Below, piece by piece: positions 48,113 to 60,014 of a stretch of DNA of 64,000 nucleotides. Position 1 is the first letter of the stretch. Each line of letters opens with the position of its first letter. This stretch comes from Coptis chinensis (lineage: Eukaryota; Streptophyta; Magnoliopsida; Ranunculales; Ranunculaceae): positions 16,035,501-16,099,500 of the forward strand of contig CM027381.1 of the NCBI GenBank assembly GCA_015680905.1. The letters are read 5' to 3'. The notes under the pieces were generated by a model. The model saw nothing but the letters and a program-made list of their open reading frames with translations. It was not told where the DNA came from and made no database searches. A program made the translations under genes and the position numbers.

Positions 48113-48686
48113 TGTAAAAGTGTGTTTTAGTTTCCTAGCTTCACATACAAGGGAGGAAAGAGGATGGAATGGGAATTGGATGTGGGAAAAGGTTTAGACC
48201 GAGTTCGTTGTTGAGCGAACTGCCTACGTATCTTCTCTTGATTCTGGGAGGAGAGAAGAATCAGGTCTCACGTAGTTCATATAAGTGGTATTTATAAGCA
48301 TTGGAAGGTCTAGATCCTCGAGACACGTGTACTGTCATGTACATATGTAGGGTGGAGATTGAGTATGAGTGTTAGGTTGGTTTTGGTTGGAATTGTGTGA
48401 TGATTGGGAGTGGGTGCAGTGGTTCATATATCACGGTGATTGGAAGTACAAGTATGGCTATTGTGATGATTGCATCTGGATAAGGGACGATGTCCTTATT
48501 CGAAGCATTCTGCTTTAGGTCATTCATTCGCCTTGAGGTATTCTTGAGCGAGCTGAAGTGTACCACCTATATGAAGCGAGTTGCTAACGAATCGATCTTC
48601 GAGGTCGATGTCATGAGTTCGCTACGATCTCTGCTTATGCTTAACGCGTGCTTAATATTCTTCAATGAGAATATTACTCCCTTACA
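48113..48686 (-). repeat. Gypsy LTR (5' LTR in element sense)
   Basis: Partner of 35398-35965. Read on minus it begins TGTAAGGGAGTAATATTC and ends in TTTTACA next to the PBS. Confidence 0.95.
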
Positions 48687-48781
48687 ATAACATTTCATTT
48701 CATTGTTATGAGGTTTCAAGTTGCCAGCTCATATATTGATTTTAGAAAAGAGACATAGAAATAGAAATTAAACCAATGAAT

Positions 48782-49245
48782 ATATTATGTGGAAAGAAGA
48801 GGAGCTGGAGCGGCAGTAGCACTGTAGCAGTGGATGAAGATGGGAAAGTTGTGGGAGTCGGTGTAAGAAGATTCAATGCAAAAAGTCCCGAAGAAGCAGA
48901 GGTGATAGCTGGTGAAGTTGCAGTGATGCTAGCAAGCCGCTTGGGTGGAGGGCATTTTGTTGTACAAGGAGATAACAGAAATGTTATTAATGCTTTGTCA
49001 AATCGCAACATGTTGTGCAGTTGTGCTGGTCCTTAGAAAATGTAGTAGCTACTCGCTAACATTAGTAGGATTTCTTCTAGTTTTCAGTCACGTACGTTTG
49101 AGTGGATAAGTAGGTTAGTCAATGGAGATGCTCATGATCTAGGTCAGTAGGCATTGTGGGCAGCCTCTGTCTGTAATTCTGTATTAGAGATTCTGGCCTA
49201 GTGCCCATTTTAATTTAAGTAAATGATGTAATTCATCGAAAAAAG
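48782..49245 (+). pseudogene. LINE (L1-type) 3' end: RNase H-like remnant
   Basis: The frame 48776-49036 reads VGVGVRRFNAKSPEEAEVIA and HFVVQGDNRNVINAL, the pattern of the RNase H domain (RVT_3) at the end of plant L1 elements. Degraded follow-on near 49080-49150 reads FSHVR and DAHDLG, then a T-rich trailer. The RT part is missing, so this is a 5'-truncated remnant. It abuts the right LTR of the gypsy element. Confidence 0.65.
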
Positions 49246-50310
49246 AAGAAGAATATATTATGTGTGTATTTTTCTGTCCAATTTATAAAAGAAAACGTGA
49301 CAGAACAAGATGCACTAGCACAACGAGCCCTTTGATAGGCAGTGGAGCATGTGACCAGGACTCAAAAAGCACCATGGTTTAACACGCGCCTTATCGGCCA
49401 CAAAGAAATTCAGTTACTTCTTATGAAGCAGAGATGGTCAATTACCTTTTGTTAGATAGACTAGAGGTGGTCAATTACCTAGTCTCATGATTTTAGTATT
49501 TTTCTTGCTCATCGCTCCCCTCCTTCCTGATCAGTCTGTCTAAACGTTTGTGTGTGTAAGTGGGTTCGACCACTTAGGTCCGCCTACATGGATCAAGGAT
49601 CCATCCCCTATTTAAGCTATTCCCTGGATCGTAGGATCGTAGTTCTACTGGATAGAATATACACTAAATTTGGATAGAATATAATCAATATCATGAATCT
49701 CTTGTTAATATGAATCCAAGAGTCGCATAGGGGAGTTGCTCATTTAATATATGCTTGGTTGGTTTTATATATCTTAACTTGTCTTAATTAAAGGTATTAC
49801 AAAAAAGACAAGTTTAACCGCTTGAAGGAAAAAAAAACAATTCTCGACTCTCTTATTTCTTCATTGAAGGGTGGACTTAAGGTGTGGATACAAAGGGATT
49901 GATTGATTAAGTAACAATCCTTCAAGAGACAAGGCTAGTAACAACTCACAAGGTTATCATTCTTTGACTTCGGGTTTCTTCCGCTAGACAAGAGGTATGT
50001 TCTATAACTCGAATAACATGTTAATGTATTATTTACAGTGTGGATCAACAATCTAAGTGAATCACATTTTCAAGTTAGGGCAGTTAAAAAACCTGGACCC
50101 ATGTCCCCATGATTTTATTCAAAATTGCTCACAAAGTACAACCAATAAATCGAAATGCAAATTCTTAGGAAAAGGTGTTCGCAGTTACTGCATTAAGAAA
50201 TCAGTAATCATGTTTTGGGGATAAGAGGAATATTAATAAGAAGTACTCTGTTGGTAATCAGGCCTCCAATTTGATACCAACTTTCCAGAGAAATAATGTA
50301 ACTAATATCC
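49246..50310. other. Intergenic, no gene recognised
   Basis: AT-rich DNA with no persuasive open frame on either strand. It includes 3' flank of the phytocyanin gene at the right end. Confidence 0.45.
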
Positions 50311-50909
50311 TCAGTCTAAAATATATAGCAAGCCAATGCAATATGACGCTAATGCGAGAGCGAAAGCACCAAATGTGCGAGAACTTGGAGCTGCAGAAGT
50401 TGGAGTATTTGAAGTAGTCGTAGATGACGATGAAGGTGAATCCTGGGATGAATCCTGGGATGAACCATTCGATGCAACAGTTTTGATCTTCAGTTTCATC
50501 CCTTGGTCGCAGTGTCCTAATGTTCCACAAGCAAAATACCTTGTACCAGGTTTTGTCAACTTCACTACATCATTCCCACCATTCTTAGAATCTGCAGCAT
50601 TTCCAATGTTACAATTCTTGTATTCTTTCTCACTAGAGAGCTCGAGTAAGCTGTGCAAGCCTTTCATATATTTGAAAACTGCAGAACCAAATACACAAGT
50701 TATAAGCTAAATACATTAGAATAGCTCAAAGTATTTCAAAACGAAACAAAAAGTTTACCAAGTTGGTCTCCAACTTTGAATGTGCGTCCTGAAGCCCAAG
50801 AGTTTAAATCAGTTGATACATCCCATGTCACTACATGTTGTGTTGCAAGAACTTCTGTTGCGCCCAAAGCCAGGTAGATAACTAGCAAAATCTTGTAAAC
50901 AGCCTTCAT
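50311..50909 (-). CDS. Phytocyanin (uclacyanin/early nodulin-like blue copper protein)
   Basis: Two exons: 50759-50909 and 50311-50678, 172 residues, with the intron after the first base of the Val codon in GDQLV, the usual phytocyanin position. Residues 1-22 are a signal peptide ending near VLA. The plastocyanin-like domain reads HVVTWDVSTDLNSWASGRTF, then HSLLELSSEKEYKNCN and TRYFACGTLGHCDQGMKLKI. The copper set His (GLH), Cys (NCN), His (GHC) and Met (GMK) is complete. A Ser/Thr/Pro linker with a small duplicated SQDS unit and a hydrophobic C-terminus suggest a GPI-anchored extracellular protein that shuttles electrons or binds copper at the cell surface. Intact. Confidence 0.93.
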
Positions 50910-52045
50910 TTCTATTCACTTTTCTTCCTTCAATCACTTGGTATAGACTCCAATATATATGCTGAGGAAACTTGGAGATGTGAAGATTGCTTTTGAATTA
51001 GGTACTGATTAATTCAACTGAAATGATCTATAACGTGGACCTTGTTTAGACTAATAGCTGTTATTTGCGTTCAATTAAAACAAACGTGGACTAACTTCTG
51101 TCTTGCTTCAGATTTGTTTGCATTACCCGCAAGGCTAGAAATTGATTTAGCTTGGCTTCCAAACTAAGGTGTGATGATTCATGTAGTCCAACGAATTTTT
51201 TTTCGAACCCATGACTCATTTTGCTTGACACCTGACGCTCCTTTTCTTCATGTGATCTAACAACTAAAAATTAAACATCCAACAACTCATTTTTTCGATT
51301 AAAATCTACGTTATCATGGAGCTGAGTTGGAAGGCACAGCTTTGGAGAACTACAGTATCTAATTGAAAATGAAAGTTGGAAGGACCCAAACGCCCAAGAA
51401 AGGCCCAATTCTTGGACTTAAATACGGTTTTCCCTTAATATCATTAAACATAGTGAAAGCATCGATTCTTTTCAAAATTTTAATCAAAGACTTGAGGAAC
51501 AGATACTGCTCAGTTGTAGAACTGGGAGCTTAGTACCATTCATAGTGGGTCACGATTCGGGCAAATAAGAACGGTATTATAGCCAGCAAGTACTCGTGCA
51601 GTTGTGCCTCAGCAACTGCTCCCACGCAAGCCCAAACCGAGCTCAAGTGCATTCTTGCTCCATACGCTTGTTCAAGACTTCAAGTGCAAGTTGTTCTAGA
51701 ACTTGGAATGCAAGAGGAGTAACTATATCCCTGCTTATATATAGTTGGTGTATATTTTTCTCCATTACAAGGCTTTTCAGTCTCTCAACAGAGCGAACAG
51801 ACCAAATTACAAGATGTAACACTCTCGAGGACTGATACATTCGGGATATTTAAAATGAAACCCCATCTTTTCCCACTTAACCATAAGCCCTGAGTACGTT
51901 TCCAAAATACTCACCCGAAAATGCTTATATGCAGCAGGTTTCATGGAATGATGGAAACCTTCCATGGTGAAGGACATTGGCAAAATACAAGTTCACCTAT
52001 ACAATGTAACTGTAGTTTTACAAAAATACAGTGGAAAACTCTGGT
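50910..52045. other. Intergenic; one unrecognised minus-strand open frame
   Basis: Mostly AT-rich. At 51643-51840 on minus there is an open stretch with protein-like composition (SVERLKSLVMEKNIHQLYIS, VLEQLALEVLNKRM). I cannot assign it, and no flanking exon was seen. It could be an exon fragment of a captured gene. Confidence 0.35.
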
Positions 52046-55000
52046 TTATCCTCCACCCTTGTTTCTGGGTGTCAGCATCTTCTTCTCACTAGACCTACGG
52101 TTTGGAACCAAACTAGGCAGGCAACACTGGTGGCCAGTCCTGGACGATTTCACCCTCTCAGATATTGAATCTCTACTCGGAGTTTTCTTGCTATTGCTAT
52201 CAGAATTTGCGCCAGATGTATATGGGCTTTCATGACTTGCGTTTGATTGAATACCAAGTTTTGTAGGTTTAACTTCGAGCGTTCCATCATCTGTATTTCG
52301 ATCGCCAGAATCTTCATCAACTTGAAAGCTCTCTCGGAAGAGGTCAGATAACTTCTTTTTCTTACCAGTTGGTGAGAATTCGGGTTTCATGTTTTCTGCT
52401 GTACCCATAAAAATAGTTTTATTAAGTTGAGGAGTTCCTATGAAGCTACTTTGATGGTTTGGAGTATTGCCACGAGACGGGGTATTGCCGCAGGATGGAA
52501 TAAAATCTGCATATAATTTGATAACTTCATAAAAAACCAACAAAATGATACGATGATAATTGTCTTAGAATTAAAAGAGAAGTAACTTCTAAAGGTCTGT
52601 GATGGGGGGGAAGGGATTTGCATCCTCTATTCTGACAAAGTAACTTTGGCCAACTAAAACCTTCTATTTTTTGTTTTCAACACCAGATGGCCAAAACAGC
52701 CTATGATATGAAATTCAGGGTATACTTGAAAGTTTTAACTCCTCAACAGCTAAGAGAAACCAAGGCCAAATATTTCCATGTCGGGCGATAAATCGGACCC
52801 CCAAAAACCGATATATATCAGATATATCGATATATTGGTGGATATATCCTTTGTTGACTGGTCAAAATTTTGTTTTGTATGTCGATATATTTAAAATATT
52901 GGAAATATTGCCAATTATATCAGAAATATCGCTAATTATATTAATAAAAATTGGACAAAGATTGGTCAAAGTCAACGATCTATATATATTGTATATATCA
53001 GTCAATATATATCAACATATCGGAAAATCTGATATATATCGGATACAAAATGTGTCAATATATCCATCTGATATATCGCAATATATCCATATCGGGTACA
53101 TAAAAAACCGAGATATATCAGCAATATTTTGGTCCTTGAGAGAAACGCAGTGACAATTTACCTAGGGTGATATGGACGACATAGCCAGCCATTTTGGATA
53201 TCTTTTTGGGCGCCGGACAAAGTATACATGCTACATAAATTATTTCTGTTGAAAGATTGTTTGAACACACTATACGATAATTTCTAAGACCAAAGAGTAA
53301 GTGAACTTATATGCAGCTGATGAAAGGTGTTCTTACCACCATTGACACTCAGGAAGTCATCGTCGCAATCAGATTCTAACCATGCTTGGGAGTCAAAGAA
53401 GATCTCCTCTTTACTACCTGCAAATAAACACACACAACACTCAAACATGACAATCTTATAATGTTAATGAGTTAATTTAATAAATAATGTTAAAGCAGAG
53501 TAGCCTGAGAGATAGATTATAAAAACTAGTGCAACATGGGTTCTACTATGATAATTGATGATTTGGTTCAATGTTCTAACTAGCGCTAGGGCGGGCCGAG
53601 GGAGGACGCACTAGGTGGTCACTTTTGTTTTAAAATATATGAATGTGATACTCTGAGATATGAAAAGGTCAAACTTTACTTCTTAGAAATGCATAAGAAC
53701 TCTCCGCCAAACATTTTCCATAGTTCAAAGTAGAACCACAAACAAAATACATCTTAAAATGCCAAAATATTTCTGCAACCAAACATTTTCCGTAATCCAG
53801 ACAGAAAAAGTTATGAACTTAGGTATCTAACTCTTCTTCTCCATATTCATCCATGTAGGACTCAAATTTATGTCCTAATATGTTACAACGTCCTCTTCAA
53901 GAAGTTCTCTTCCATAAAAAATAATAGTGTTCTTCCTAGGCTCTAGGACATTATTTGCTCCATATGGTTCTCTAACCCTTTCCCAAGTAACTACCAAACC
54001 AGACTTGACATCTTCATCATCACCACCATCAACACCCATTCCTTACACCTTACTAACTTCACTAGAAATTAGAACAACTACATCTCTCTCCTTCTCCTCT
54101 TCTTGTTGACGAGTGGAGATAGACTAGACTTACCGTTGGGCATTGGCTAGTCGCCCAGTACCTCGTCGGACTGAATTGGTATAGTCCGCGTAAGTTGCCC
54201 GACATTCGGTCCAATCGATTTCCTAAGCAATTAGAGTAGACGAGTTGGAGAGGCACAACCTACCGCCTAGAAGGCCTTCTAGGAAGGCTTTTAGATAATT
54301 ATTTTCGTACCTAGCCATTAGACATCCCCGATTAATAATAGTAATAGTAATAATAATAATTAAAAAATAAATAAAGAAGAAGAAAGAAGAAAAAACTAGA
54401 ATATTTGAATCTGAAAATAAATCCTAAACCATTTCCATCACTACTAAAACCCAATTTATTCCTTTTCCTGAAACCGGGTCTCTATTTTTGAGGAAGCCAA
54501 TCCATTGCAGGTCTGATCGATTCAGGGGAGAAGCCATTTCAAGTAAATAACAATAAAATTGTATTTTTGAATTTGGAGAAGAAGTTGGGAGAGAACAGAG
54601 AGAAAAAGAGGATACGGCCTTGTTAGTTTCGGCCTTGTACCACTTCAGTATATATATAGGAAAATAAGAGTTTACAATAATAGAAACCTCCTAAAATAAT
54701 CGGGTTAATTTTACACCTACATTTCGTTTACTAATATTCCCTTTATCATTTTGGTTGGGGTTCTGAAGAATCCACTTGAGAATTCAAAGTTCTCTTTCAC
54801 TTCTTAATGGGGTTAAAACTAATCTCTCACCAAAATCCTAAAGATCACCATTGGCTAAAAATTGTGTCGTGGTCACTGATATATGTTGACATGAGTTCTC
54901 TGAAAACCATGTTGGGGAAATTACTTAAGTCTATGTTAAGACTTGCTAGAGATTATTGTTATTCATATGATCAAAACTAATGCATCTCCAGTGTAGGACA

Positions 55001-58000
55001 TATAATAAAATTATAAAATACTCCAGAATCCATATTTTATCAGTGGCCTAGTGTTCCACAAGAAAAATACTCTTAAAATGGTGCCTAAAGACAAGAATCT
55101 AAATCCTACGTCAGGCTTAAGATATATGTAGAAGAACTGGATCTGCAGCACAATGTTGTATCCATTTCCATTGGTGTTTCCATGAGTACCACAAATGTTT
55201 TCAGCAGAGTCAAATTTAACTCCCCTGTCCCCAGTTTAATAGTTTAGTTAGACATTTGCAATCTAATTTGCAGATGTGGTCCTCATGCCTCCAGTCTTTA
55301 AAGTTAGGTACAGGAAAATTTATTTCTATTAAAATATGTCCTTTATCAACATGACTGGCAACAGCACACCACAGACACACCATACATACTCAATTTGGTC
55401 CCTGTGATTTGCAACTAACACTGTGCATCAACTTCAAAATGCTGTATTCATTTCAAGAGAGGGATAACAAGTTCACAAATAAATAAGGACTCGCGAGTAT
55501 CACAAGTTTTTTTCAGTAAAGTCAAATTTAACTCCCCTCTACTCAATTTAACAGTTTAGAGAGACATTTGTAATCGAACTTGGAGGTGTAGTTCTCATTC
55601 CACAAGTCTTTAAAGTTAGGTATATGATAGAAATACATCCATTGAAACATGTCCTTTTATCAACATGTTTGGCAACAGTGCACTAGCGACACACCATATT
55701 TAAGTGGACTAAGTTTGGTCCCATGATCTGCAACTAACTCTGTGCTTCGAAATGCTCAATTCAAGAAAGGGAAAACAATTCTGGAAATAAGTACTCACAT
55801 GAGGATTCAGTTTTCATTTCCTAAGCTACAAGAAGAAACACAGTGCAAAACCAAAATCGATAACAAAAAATACAATTCAGAAAAAAACACATTATAAGAA
55901 ACAAAAAAATCTCAATCGTGCATACGAAGACTTTAAAAGCTAAGTCTGTCTAATTTGTCTATAGCTAAACAAGCCAATTTTACTCTGATATTTGAGCATG
56001 GCTAGACTGTAGATGTTATAAAACTTAAATTGTTTAACCAATCATGGAATTTTCATTACGCAACAACTATAAAAGCAGAGTACGTAGACGGAGGACAGTT
56101 GACTATTACATGTTATGCTAATTGTAGAGCATATTGGTATGCATAGATAGATAAGTAAAAAGAATGACAAGATGCTCTACCACGAGCAAAAAAAATGAAG
56201 TACACATGAATAATATGAAAGACACATGAAAATTTTGATTTTGTCAATACCCAGGAATAATTTGAAAAAACAATAACTCAACAAAGTAGTATACATAACA
56301 TATAATTGATAAGCGTATAATTTGATATACCCATTAACTATTTTACAATAAACACTACAAATGGAAAAAACTACAGAAATCATCAACAACAACTTTTAAT
56401 GAGAAGTATGATAAATCCACAATTTTGTCCCAGAGACTCATTGGATCTCTTCTGAATGTTGAACCCATGCCAGCTAATGAAAAGTATCTTGGCTCTCCTG
56501 TTCTTTTTTCTAAGTCAAAAGTCAGTTACTTTTCATATTTGACTCGGACATTATTTCAAAAATTGCTATTTGGAAAGCCAAGGTACTGGTAAAATAACCG
56601 TTTTAAAGAGTGGGGTGAAGCCTTTCAATCGATGGACACCTTTCACCTCCCAATCCACACTTTTACAAAAATTGACAACACGTGTAGGAATTTTTGGTGG
56701 AGAGGAACTAATAAAGCCAAAGCCATCCACCTCACTAAATGTAAGAACATTGCTAAGCCCAAAACTTCTGGAGGGTAAGGATTTAGACTCAGTTGACACA
56801 AAAATTTGGCTATGCATGCTAAAAAGTAGTGGAAAGCATTATCAGACTCTGACTCTATATAGTAACTAGTATGATTGACAGCAAAGTATGGGAAAATTCT
56901 CCACCTTAAATTTTTATCTTCCACCACCAAGTAATGCCTCCTATACCTTGAAAAGCATGGGGAAAGCAAAATATATCAACAAAAAAGGCACTCTTTGGAG
57001 TATTCGGAATTGGAAGAAAGTACTTCTTGGTTTGATCCTTGGATACTAAATAATGGTAAGCCAACTTGTTTTAGGGATTTAGTGAGTCAAGAATCATATG
57101 ACAATAGCAAGGCTGCTGACTTCATCTTGCCTAATGGTGCATGGAACTTTACTCTCCTGAGAACAATGCTCAGTAGAAACGTGCTCAGTTTGATCCTCAA
57201 TATAAGACCTACTATAAATGAAGAGGATAAACTGATATGGACGAAGTCCAATTCTGGCAAGTTCTTGTTTTTATCTCCATTCCATATAGCTAGGTTACTG
57301 GAATTATGTGATGTCCAGTCCTCTAATATCCCTAGACCTAAAACTCTAATTAAAATTTTCTGTGCGACTTAGAACCTTCATCTTGTAACTTTTCAACAAC
57401 CTAATCCTCACTACAGATAACTTGTATGCCCAGCGTATTTAATGTTGATCTTAGAACCCACTATGCAACCTTGCTCCTGAAGAACCTAATCACCTATTTT
57501 CTTTCTCTTTACCCTTCATCTAGGAGTATTTGGTTTGCCACCCTTTTAGCTATTAAATGGGATTTTTTTCTTTATTGAAAAAAGGTTCGTAAGAATTTTG
57601 TCTTAGCCTTGATTCTGAGTCTACTGAACATGGAAGTTAAACTGCTTATGCTTTTTTCTTCTTAAAGCAAGTTGGCATCACAGGAATCTTATTAAGTGCC
57701 AACACAAGAGATGGGATTCAACTAGTATTCTTCAACAGGTTTTCACAGACTGGATGGAATGGGCAGATCATAACAGAACAATCCTGAGCAACACATCATC
57801 ACGACAAGGCAACAGCACTTCCAGTCCTGACTCTCACTGGATCCTACCTCCTGTTGGCTGAGTTAAGATAAATTTTGATGCAGTAAAGTTAAGAGACACT
57901 GTTCTTTGGCTGTGTTTGTGTGGGAATAGCAATAGAGATTACTTATTGGGGTTTACAAACAGAATGGAAGCATTCTCTCCAGGTGAAGCTGAATTTCTAG

Positions 58001-59655
58001 CAGCTGACCTAGCAGCTAAGGGGGCAAAAATACATCACTGGAGAAGTGCCAACTTAGAAGGAGACTCAAAGATGACACTTTATGTGGGTCATTCCTATCC
58101 AAAGAATAAATAAATAAATAAAATGTTTTTCATATGATGAAAACTAGTGCATCTCCAGCGCAGGACATATAAAATGTTCCTAGAGACTCCATCTTCCAGA
58201 AGCTCTTAATATCCTGACTCCTGACATCCAAAATACATGTTATAACTACTACTTGTATCAGTATTAAATGTTAATCACATGATGAACCTAATGCATCTCT
58301 AATGTAGGACATATAATAAGTTCCTCCTGAATCCATATTCTATAAGCTCTCAATATCCCGACTTCTGACATAAAAAAAGAAGTTATAATTACTTTTGAAT
58401 TACTGCTAAAAACTAAATCTTACAGAGTTCCACTGTGGTAAAGACATCCACCAAAATTCTAAGTCAGTTTCAAAGTGATTTGTAGATTAACTCGATGTCA
58501 TCTAATGCAAATGTCGTATACAGTTCCTTTTGAACTCTCCAAGAGTGACATTTAAAGACAAGTTTTTTCAGCAGAGTATAACATAAATTCTCTGTACTCA
58601 ATTTAACAGTTTAGCGAGACATTTATAATCCAACTTGCAAGCGTGGTCCTCATTCCCCCAAGTCTTTAAAGTGAGGTACAGGATAGAAATTAAAACATGT
58701 CTTTTTATTGACATGTGCACTAGTGACACAACATATTTAATTGGACTCAATTTGGTCCCCATGATCTGCAACTAACTCTATGCATCAACTTCGAAATGCT
58801 TCATTCAATTCAAAGAAGAGAAAACAAGCCCTCAATTATGGACTCACATGAGATTTCAGTTTTCATTTCCTAATGGAAAAGTAATATCGCTAGCAAAACA
58901 TGCAATTCAGAACAGAACACATTGTAAGCGAAACAAAATTCCCAATCGTGCATACGAATAATCTAAAGGTAAATCTGTCTAAAAAATCGCTAAAAATCCA
59001 ATTATTGCTGTCATATATGAGCATGACTAAACTGCAGCTTTTTCTGTCACACAATAGCCTATATCAACAAACTACATACTCAGTAAGAGAACAGATCTCC
59101 AGTAGGTCTTATGCTAATTAAGAAACTTATTACAAAGTATGACAAGACGCTCTACCACGAGCAAAAAAAACATATAAATAAATAAAATAAATAAACATAA
59201 TTTCTCTATCAGCACCCTTGTATTGATATTAAATAATTTAATAATATCATTACATATGAATAATTCGAAGAATAATAGTTGAACAAAGTAGATACACAAT
59301 AATATAATATTGATAAAACAATAATTTGCTACACGCATTAAGTCATTAACAACTTCATACTAAACAATAGAAATGACAAAAACTACCGAAATCATCTACA
59401 CCAACTACAAAAATAATAATAAAAAACACCATAGATAGCAGACATGAACATAAACAAACATACGAACATAACTATGGACTTAAACGTTAAACAAGAAGTA
59501 AAAAACATACCAAAGTCTCGAAACCCAGTTTGTGGAAGCATCGGAGAAGACTGAGACTTGAAACTCAGTACAGAAACAGGCGGGCACTCTCCATTAATGG
59601 GTTTATCGTTCTTAGCTGCATCTTCTTTTTTGTAGACTGAAGCACAAGAGCCCAT
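52046..59655 (-). CDS. At3g27210-like small acylated protein of unknown function
   Basis: Three exons: 59511-59655, 53337-53417 and 52046-52506, 228 residues, frame continuous. The N-terminus MGSCASVYKKED fits an N-myristoylation (MGxxxS) plus palmitoylation (Cys4) signal, so plasma-membrane attachment is likely. Exon 2 reads EEIFFDSQAWLESDCDDDF. Exon 3 has NTPSRGNTP, then KKKKLSDLFRESF, then SPYTSGANSDSNS and the Cys-containing end QCCLPSLVPNRRSSEKKMLTP. These blocks match what I recall of the plant family of At3g27210. Biochemical role unknown. Intron 1 is 6.1 kb and full of repeats and a LINE; intron 2 is 0.83 kb. No frame damage. Confidence 0.88.
52790..53140. repeat. gatata-rich element in intron 2
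   Basis: Dense 'cgatatat' and 'gatatatc' motifs with possible short inverted ends (ggacccccaaaa at the left, ggaccaaaat in reverse complement at the right). It is similar in texture to the MITE at 18355 but I see no clean target duplication. Probably a decayed MITE. Confidence 0.5.
53573..54310. other. Possible non-autonomous transposon in intron 1
   Basis: The left part has ctagcgctagggcgggcc and the right part has taccgcctagaaggcc, giving a GC-rich 'ctaggcg' theme at both ends like some plant hAT-derived repeats. No convincing inverted ends or target duplication seen. No gene. Confidence 0.3.
54311..54956. other. Intron 1 sequence, fragment of unknown repeat
   Basis: On minus, 54539-54470 reads MASPLNRSDLQWIGF then stops, preceded by a leader with 'tatatatagg'-type sequence near 54650. 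It could be a gene-start fragment or an LTR piece. I do not recognise it. Confidence 0.3.
54957..56395. repeat. Intron 1 direct duplication, distal copy
   Basis: It is collinear with 58121-59405. Shared blocks include tgcatctccagtgtaggac / tgcatctccagcgcaggac (54980 and 58148), gtctttaaagttaggtac (55295 and 58662), caatcgtgcatacgaa (55913 and 58943) and gctctaccacgagcaaaa (56173 and 59149). Within this copy a 313-base sub-unit is itself repeated (starts near 55207 and 55520). Confidence 0.88.
56396..58122 (+). pseudogene. LINE (L1-type), 5'-truncated, inside intron 1
   Basis: The frames read YLGSPVLFSKSKVSY (about 56480), HLPIHTFTKIDNTCRNFWW and CKNIAKPKTSGGLGF-like text (56640-56770), then SWFDPWILNNGKPTCFRDL and DKLIWTKSNSGKF (57020-57260, the zf-RVT region), and FSPGEAEFLAADLAAKGAKI (57975-58035, RNase H). 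This is the C-terminal half of a plant L1 ORF2 with stops and shifts. It ends in an (AAATA)n tail at 58104-58122. It lies antisense to the host gene. Confidence 0.8.
58123..59405. repeat. Intron 1 direct duplication, proximal copy
   Basis: Partner of 54957-56395. It starts immediately after the LINE tail and runs to about 100 bases from exon 1. It has its own local duplication of the 'gcatctc-ag-g-aggacatata' block (58148 and 58293). Confidence 0.88.
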
Positions 59656-59989
59656 GTTTACTTACTTCACTTATGATGAGTTGGTTATGATGATACTCTT
59701 TTCATAACAAGAGTTGAAAACAAAGTGGGAAGTAAAGTAAGTAGAAAATGGTGCGAAGAAAAATCTATGAGAAAATCTAGAAAGAAAGAAGAAAGGGACT
59801 TGAAAGTGAAGTGATGTGGTTATAGTAAAAAGTGGGTCCTACACCAATCAGATAAAGGTGAATGGAGATAGATTTAATAATCTGACACAGGTACAGAACA
59901 AAAAGAGCTGCTGACTCCTTTTTGGTGGCTACATGTGCTTTTGCGTTGGCCAAATTTTTGGCCCTTTCTGGCTGCCTATGGTAGTAAAT

Positions 59990-60014
59990 GGGCTGGGCTG
60001 GGCTGGGCTGGGCT
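59990..60014 (+). promoter_or_regulatory. (GGGCT)5 tract upstream of the At3g27210-like gene
   Basis: Five perfect GGGCT units lie about 335 bases upstream of the start codon. The array contains repeated TGGGCT, the site II type element bound by TCP factors, and four or more GGG runs with 2-base loops, a G-quadruplex pattern on the plus strand. Confidence 0.6.

Larger units (their letters stand above)
35398..48686 (-). mobile_element. Ty3/gypsy LTR retrotransposon, Tat-type
   Basis: The element is 13.3 kb in minus orientation. Near-identical LTRs (35398-35965 and 48113-48686) start TGTAA and end ACA. A PBS of the TTGGCGCC type abuts the right LTR and a purine tract abuts the left LTR, which fixes the orientation. 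In minus sense the order is gag, protease, a repeat-containing linker, RT, RNase H, a second RNase H, integrase, tandem repeats and antisense extra ORFs. A second (archaeal-type) RNase H and extra ORFs beyond pol are features of the Tat group. Frameshifts and a MITE in protease show it is inactive. No clear 5-base duplication was found (actac against ataac). Confidence 0.92.

Noticed and set aside
35393-48691. 5-bp target duplication for the gypsy element
   Set aside because: Flanks read actac and ataac, two differences, so I do not claim it.
59114-59338. Minus-strand hydrophobic open frame in intron 1
   Set aside because: AT-rich intron sequence within the direct duplication; no conservation with the other copy.
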